NCBI RefSeq assembly: GCF_937997465.1
Contig: NZ_CALKTQ010000265.1
Span: forward strand, 1-6,494
Source of the DNA: an uncultured Campylobacter sp.
Lineage (GTDB): Bacteria > Campylobacterota > Campylobacteria > Campylobacterales > Campylobacteraceae
Length of the DNA stretch: 6,494 nucleotides
Direction of reading: 5' to 3'
The notes under the pieces were generated by a model. That model saw nothing but the letters and a program-made list of their open reading frames with translations, ran no database searches and had not been told where the DNA came from. Shown in pieces: positions 5,303 through 6,494 of the stretch. Position 1 is the first letter of the stretch. The number at the start of each line of letters is the position of its first letter. A program made the translations under genes and the position numbers.

Positions 5303-6494
5303 TAAAAGTCCTTACGGTTGCTAAAGTCCGAATCGTTTTTTATCATATCTTGAAGCAATACGGCTATCTCTTCGCTGCGATCTTGAACGACTAGTTTCAT
5401 CTTTTCTAGTAATACATCGTAGCGCAGGTCGTCCTCGTTAAAGTTATCTCCGATACCCAGCTGCTCCTCAACCTTTTTCCTAGCTGCTTGAAATTTCTCT
5501 AAAGTATCTTCGCTATCCTCGAGCTGAACCTCATTTTCGGATAGATCGATCTCTTCTTCTTTTACGTCCTCAAGCATTTTGGTCATAAACGGCGTAATGA
5601 CTTTCTTGTAGAATACATATAGTAAGATCGCTACAAAAAGATACTTTAAGATAGGTAAAAACGGTACTACGTAAAGCTCGAAAAAGGACTGAACTTTGCT
5701 AGCCGGCGTCTGTCCGTCTTGACGCTGGAACTCAAAGTTACTAACCGTGACCTCGTCGCCTCTGTTTTGATCAAAACCGATAGATTGGCGAATAAGAGCG
5801 TCTATACGCGCTAGCTGCTCTTTATCAAGCGGTACGTAGGCTATTTCGCTAGTTGGATTTCCTTTTTCGTCCTTTTTATTTTCGTATTTTCCATCTACGA
5901 CGACAGCGGCGCTTAGGCGGTTTATCTTAGCAAACTGATCCTTGACGCGCTCGACTTTTTTTGAGATTTCATAGTTTGTCGTAGATGAGCTTTTTGAGTA
6001 CAGCTCTTTCATTTTACCGTCTTGCAGGCCTTCGACCGGACCGATATTGCTCACAGCTCCCGGCACGCCTTGCACTTCGGCTTCTTTGCTACCTTGGCGT
6101 TTTTCTTCGACGTTTTGTTCGCTTCTAGCTACAGAGTTTGGATCAAAGGTCTCGCTTTGGCTATCTTTTCTAGCAAAGTCAAAGTCTATCGTTACCTTTG
6201 CTACGACCTTATCCGAGCCGCCCACGATAGGCGATAGGACGTTTATGATCTTTTCTTCAAGATTGTGCTCGGCGTCGCGTTTATAGCGGATTTGTTGCGT
6301 AATCTGATCGCTATCGTATTCGCCGTCCTCCTCGCCTAGCGGTACTCCGTCCTGGCTCACGATTTTGACTTGCTCTGGTTTTAAATTTGCCACCGCGGCC
6401 GCGACTAAATTTTTAATGCCGGTAATTTGTTTTAAATTTAAGCTCTGTCCGTCTTTTAAATTTAATACGATAGACGCACTTGGCGGAGTGGCTC
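5302..6494 (-). CDS. fliF: FliF, flagellar MS-ring protein (5' end outside window)
   Basis: The frame is open from the window edge to the TAA at 5302-5304, giving 396 complete codons, roughly the C-terminal two thirds of a protein that is usually about 560 residues. FliF forms the inner-membrane MS ring, the base on which the rotor and export gate assemble. The visible part opens with ATPPSASIVLNLKDG and NLVAAAVANLKPEQVKIVSQDG, the conserved end of the ring-building region that is homologous to the secretin-ring/EscJ family. A large periplasmic collar region follows (fragment residues about 55-260), including GVPGAVSNIGP. A transmembrane helix lies at about 276-296 (ILKYLFVAILLYVFYKKV). An acidic cytoplasmic linker leads to the FliG-binding C-terminus (about 355-388, LRYDVLLEKMKLVVQDR). 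A GTG at 6391-6393 resembles a start but is internal, because conserved FliF sequence continues upstream of it. Confidence 0.97.
   Translation of the reverse strand, partial: ATPPSASIVLNLKDGQSLNLKQITGIKNLVAAAVANLKPEQVKIVSQDGVPLGEEDGEYDSDQITQQIRYKRDAEHNLEEKIINVLSPIVGGSDKVVAKVTIDFDFARKDSQSETFDPNSVARSEQNVEEKRQGSKEAEVQGVPGAVSNIGPVEGLQDGKMKELYSKSSSTTNYEISKKVERVKDQFAKINRLSAAVVVDGKYENKKDEKGNPTSEIAYVPLDKEQLARIDALIRQSIGFDQNRGDEVTVSNFEFQRQDGQTPASKVQSFFELYVVPFLPILKYLFVAILLYVFYKKVITPFMTKMLEDVKEEEIDLSENEVQLEDSEDTLEKFQAARKKVEEQLGIGDNFNEDDLRYDVLLEKMKLVVQDRSEEIAVLLQDMIKNDSDFSNRKDF

Noticed and set aside
6391..6393. GTG that could be read as the start of a 363-residue protein
   Set aside because: The same frame is open to the window edge and encodes conserved FliF sequence upstream (PPSASIVLNLKDG and NLVAAA), so it is an internal valine codon of a truncated fliF.

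Overview
The window looks like a piece of a Campylobacter chromosome. The evidence is the gene order fliF-fliG-fliH-dxs-perR, which from memory matches the C. jejuni run Cj0318-Cj0322, together with protein sequences of clear epsilonproteobacterial character. Base composition appears richer in G+C than C. jejuni, and the word AAATTT is strikingly abundant. A higher-GC oral-type Campylobacter (such as the showae, rectus or curvus group) would fit, but this is an inference from style, not a measured match.

Layout. Positions 1-152 (+) hold the last 49 codons of an unidentified gene that converges on perR. Positions 153-355 are a short convergent spacer with an imperfect hairpin and an orphan -10-like site. 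Positions 356-766 (-) are perR, a peroxide-sensing Fur-family repressor with all expected metal ligands. Positions 767-1614 are an 848-bp stretch with no convincing gene. It holds the perR promoter region with a candidate PerR box, a 14-bp inverted repeat whose pairing is better on the + strand, a perfect 16-bp inverted repeat enclosing 171 bp, and a start-less 84-codon open frame. Positions 1615-6494 (-) are a tightly packed block in transcription order fliF (5' end outside the window), fliG, fliH, dxs.

How the genes work together. FliF forms the MS ring of the flagellar basal body, FliG sits on it as the rotor/switch protein, and FliH regulates the FliI ATPase of the flagellar export machine. 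Stops and starts overlap at all three junctions (TAATG for fliF/fliG, ATGA for fliG/fliH and fliH/dxs), so translation is probably coupled down the block. dxs, which makes 1-deoxy-D-xylulose 5-phosphate for isoprenoid synthesis, rides at the end of this flagellar operon. perR is on the same strand but has its own Shine-Dalgarno sequence and promoter-like elements, so it is probably a separate transcription unit.

No convincing new multi-gene system is visible. The genes are ordinary core Campylobacter genes. What deserves a second look is the structured non-coding gap between dxs and perR, and the small structured spacer beyond perR.
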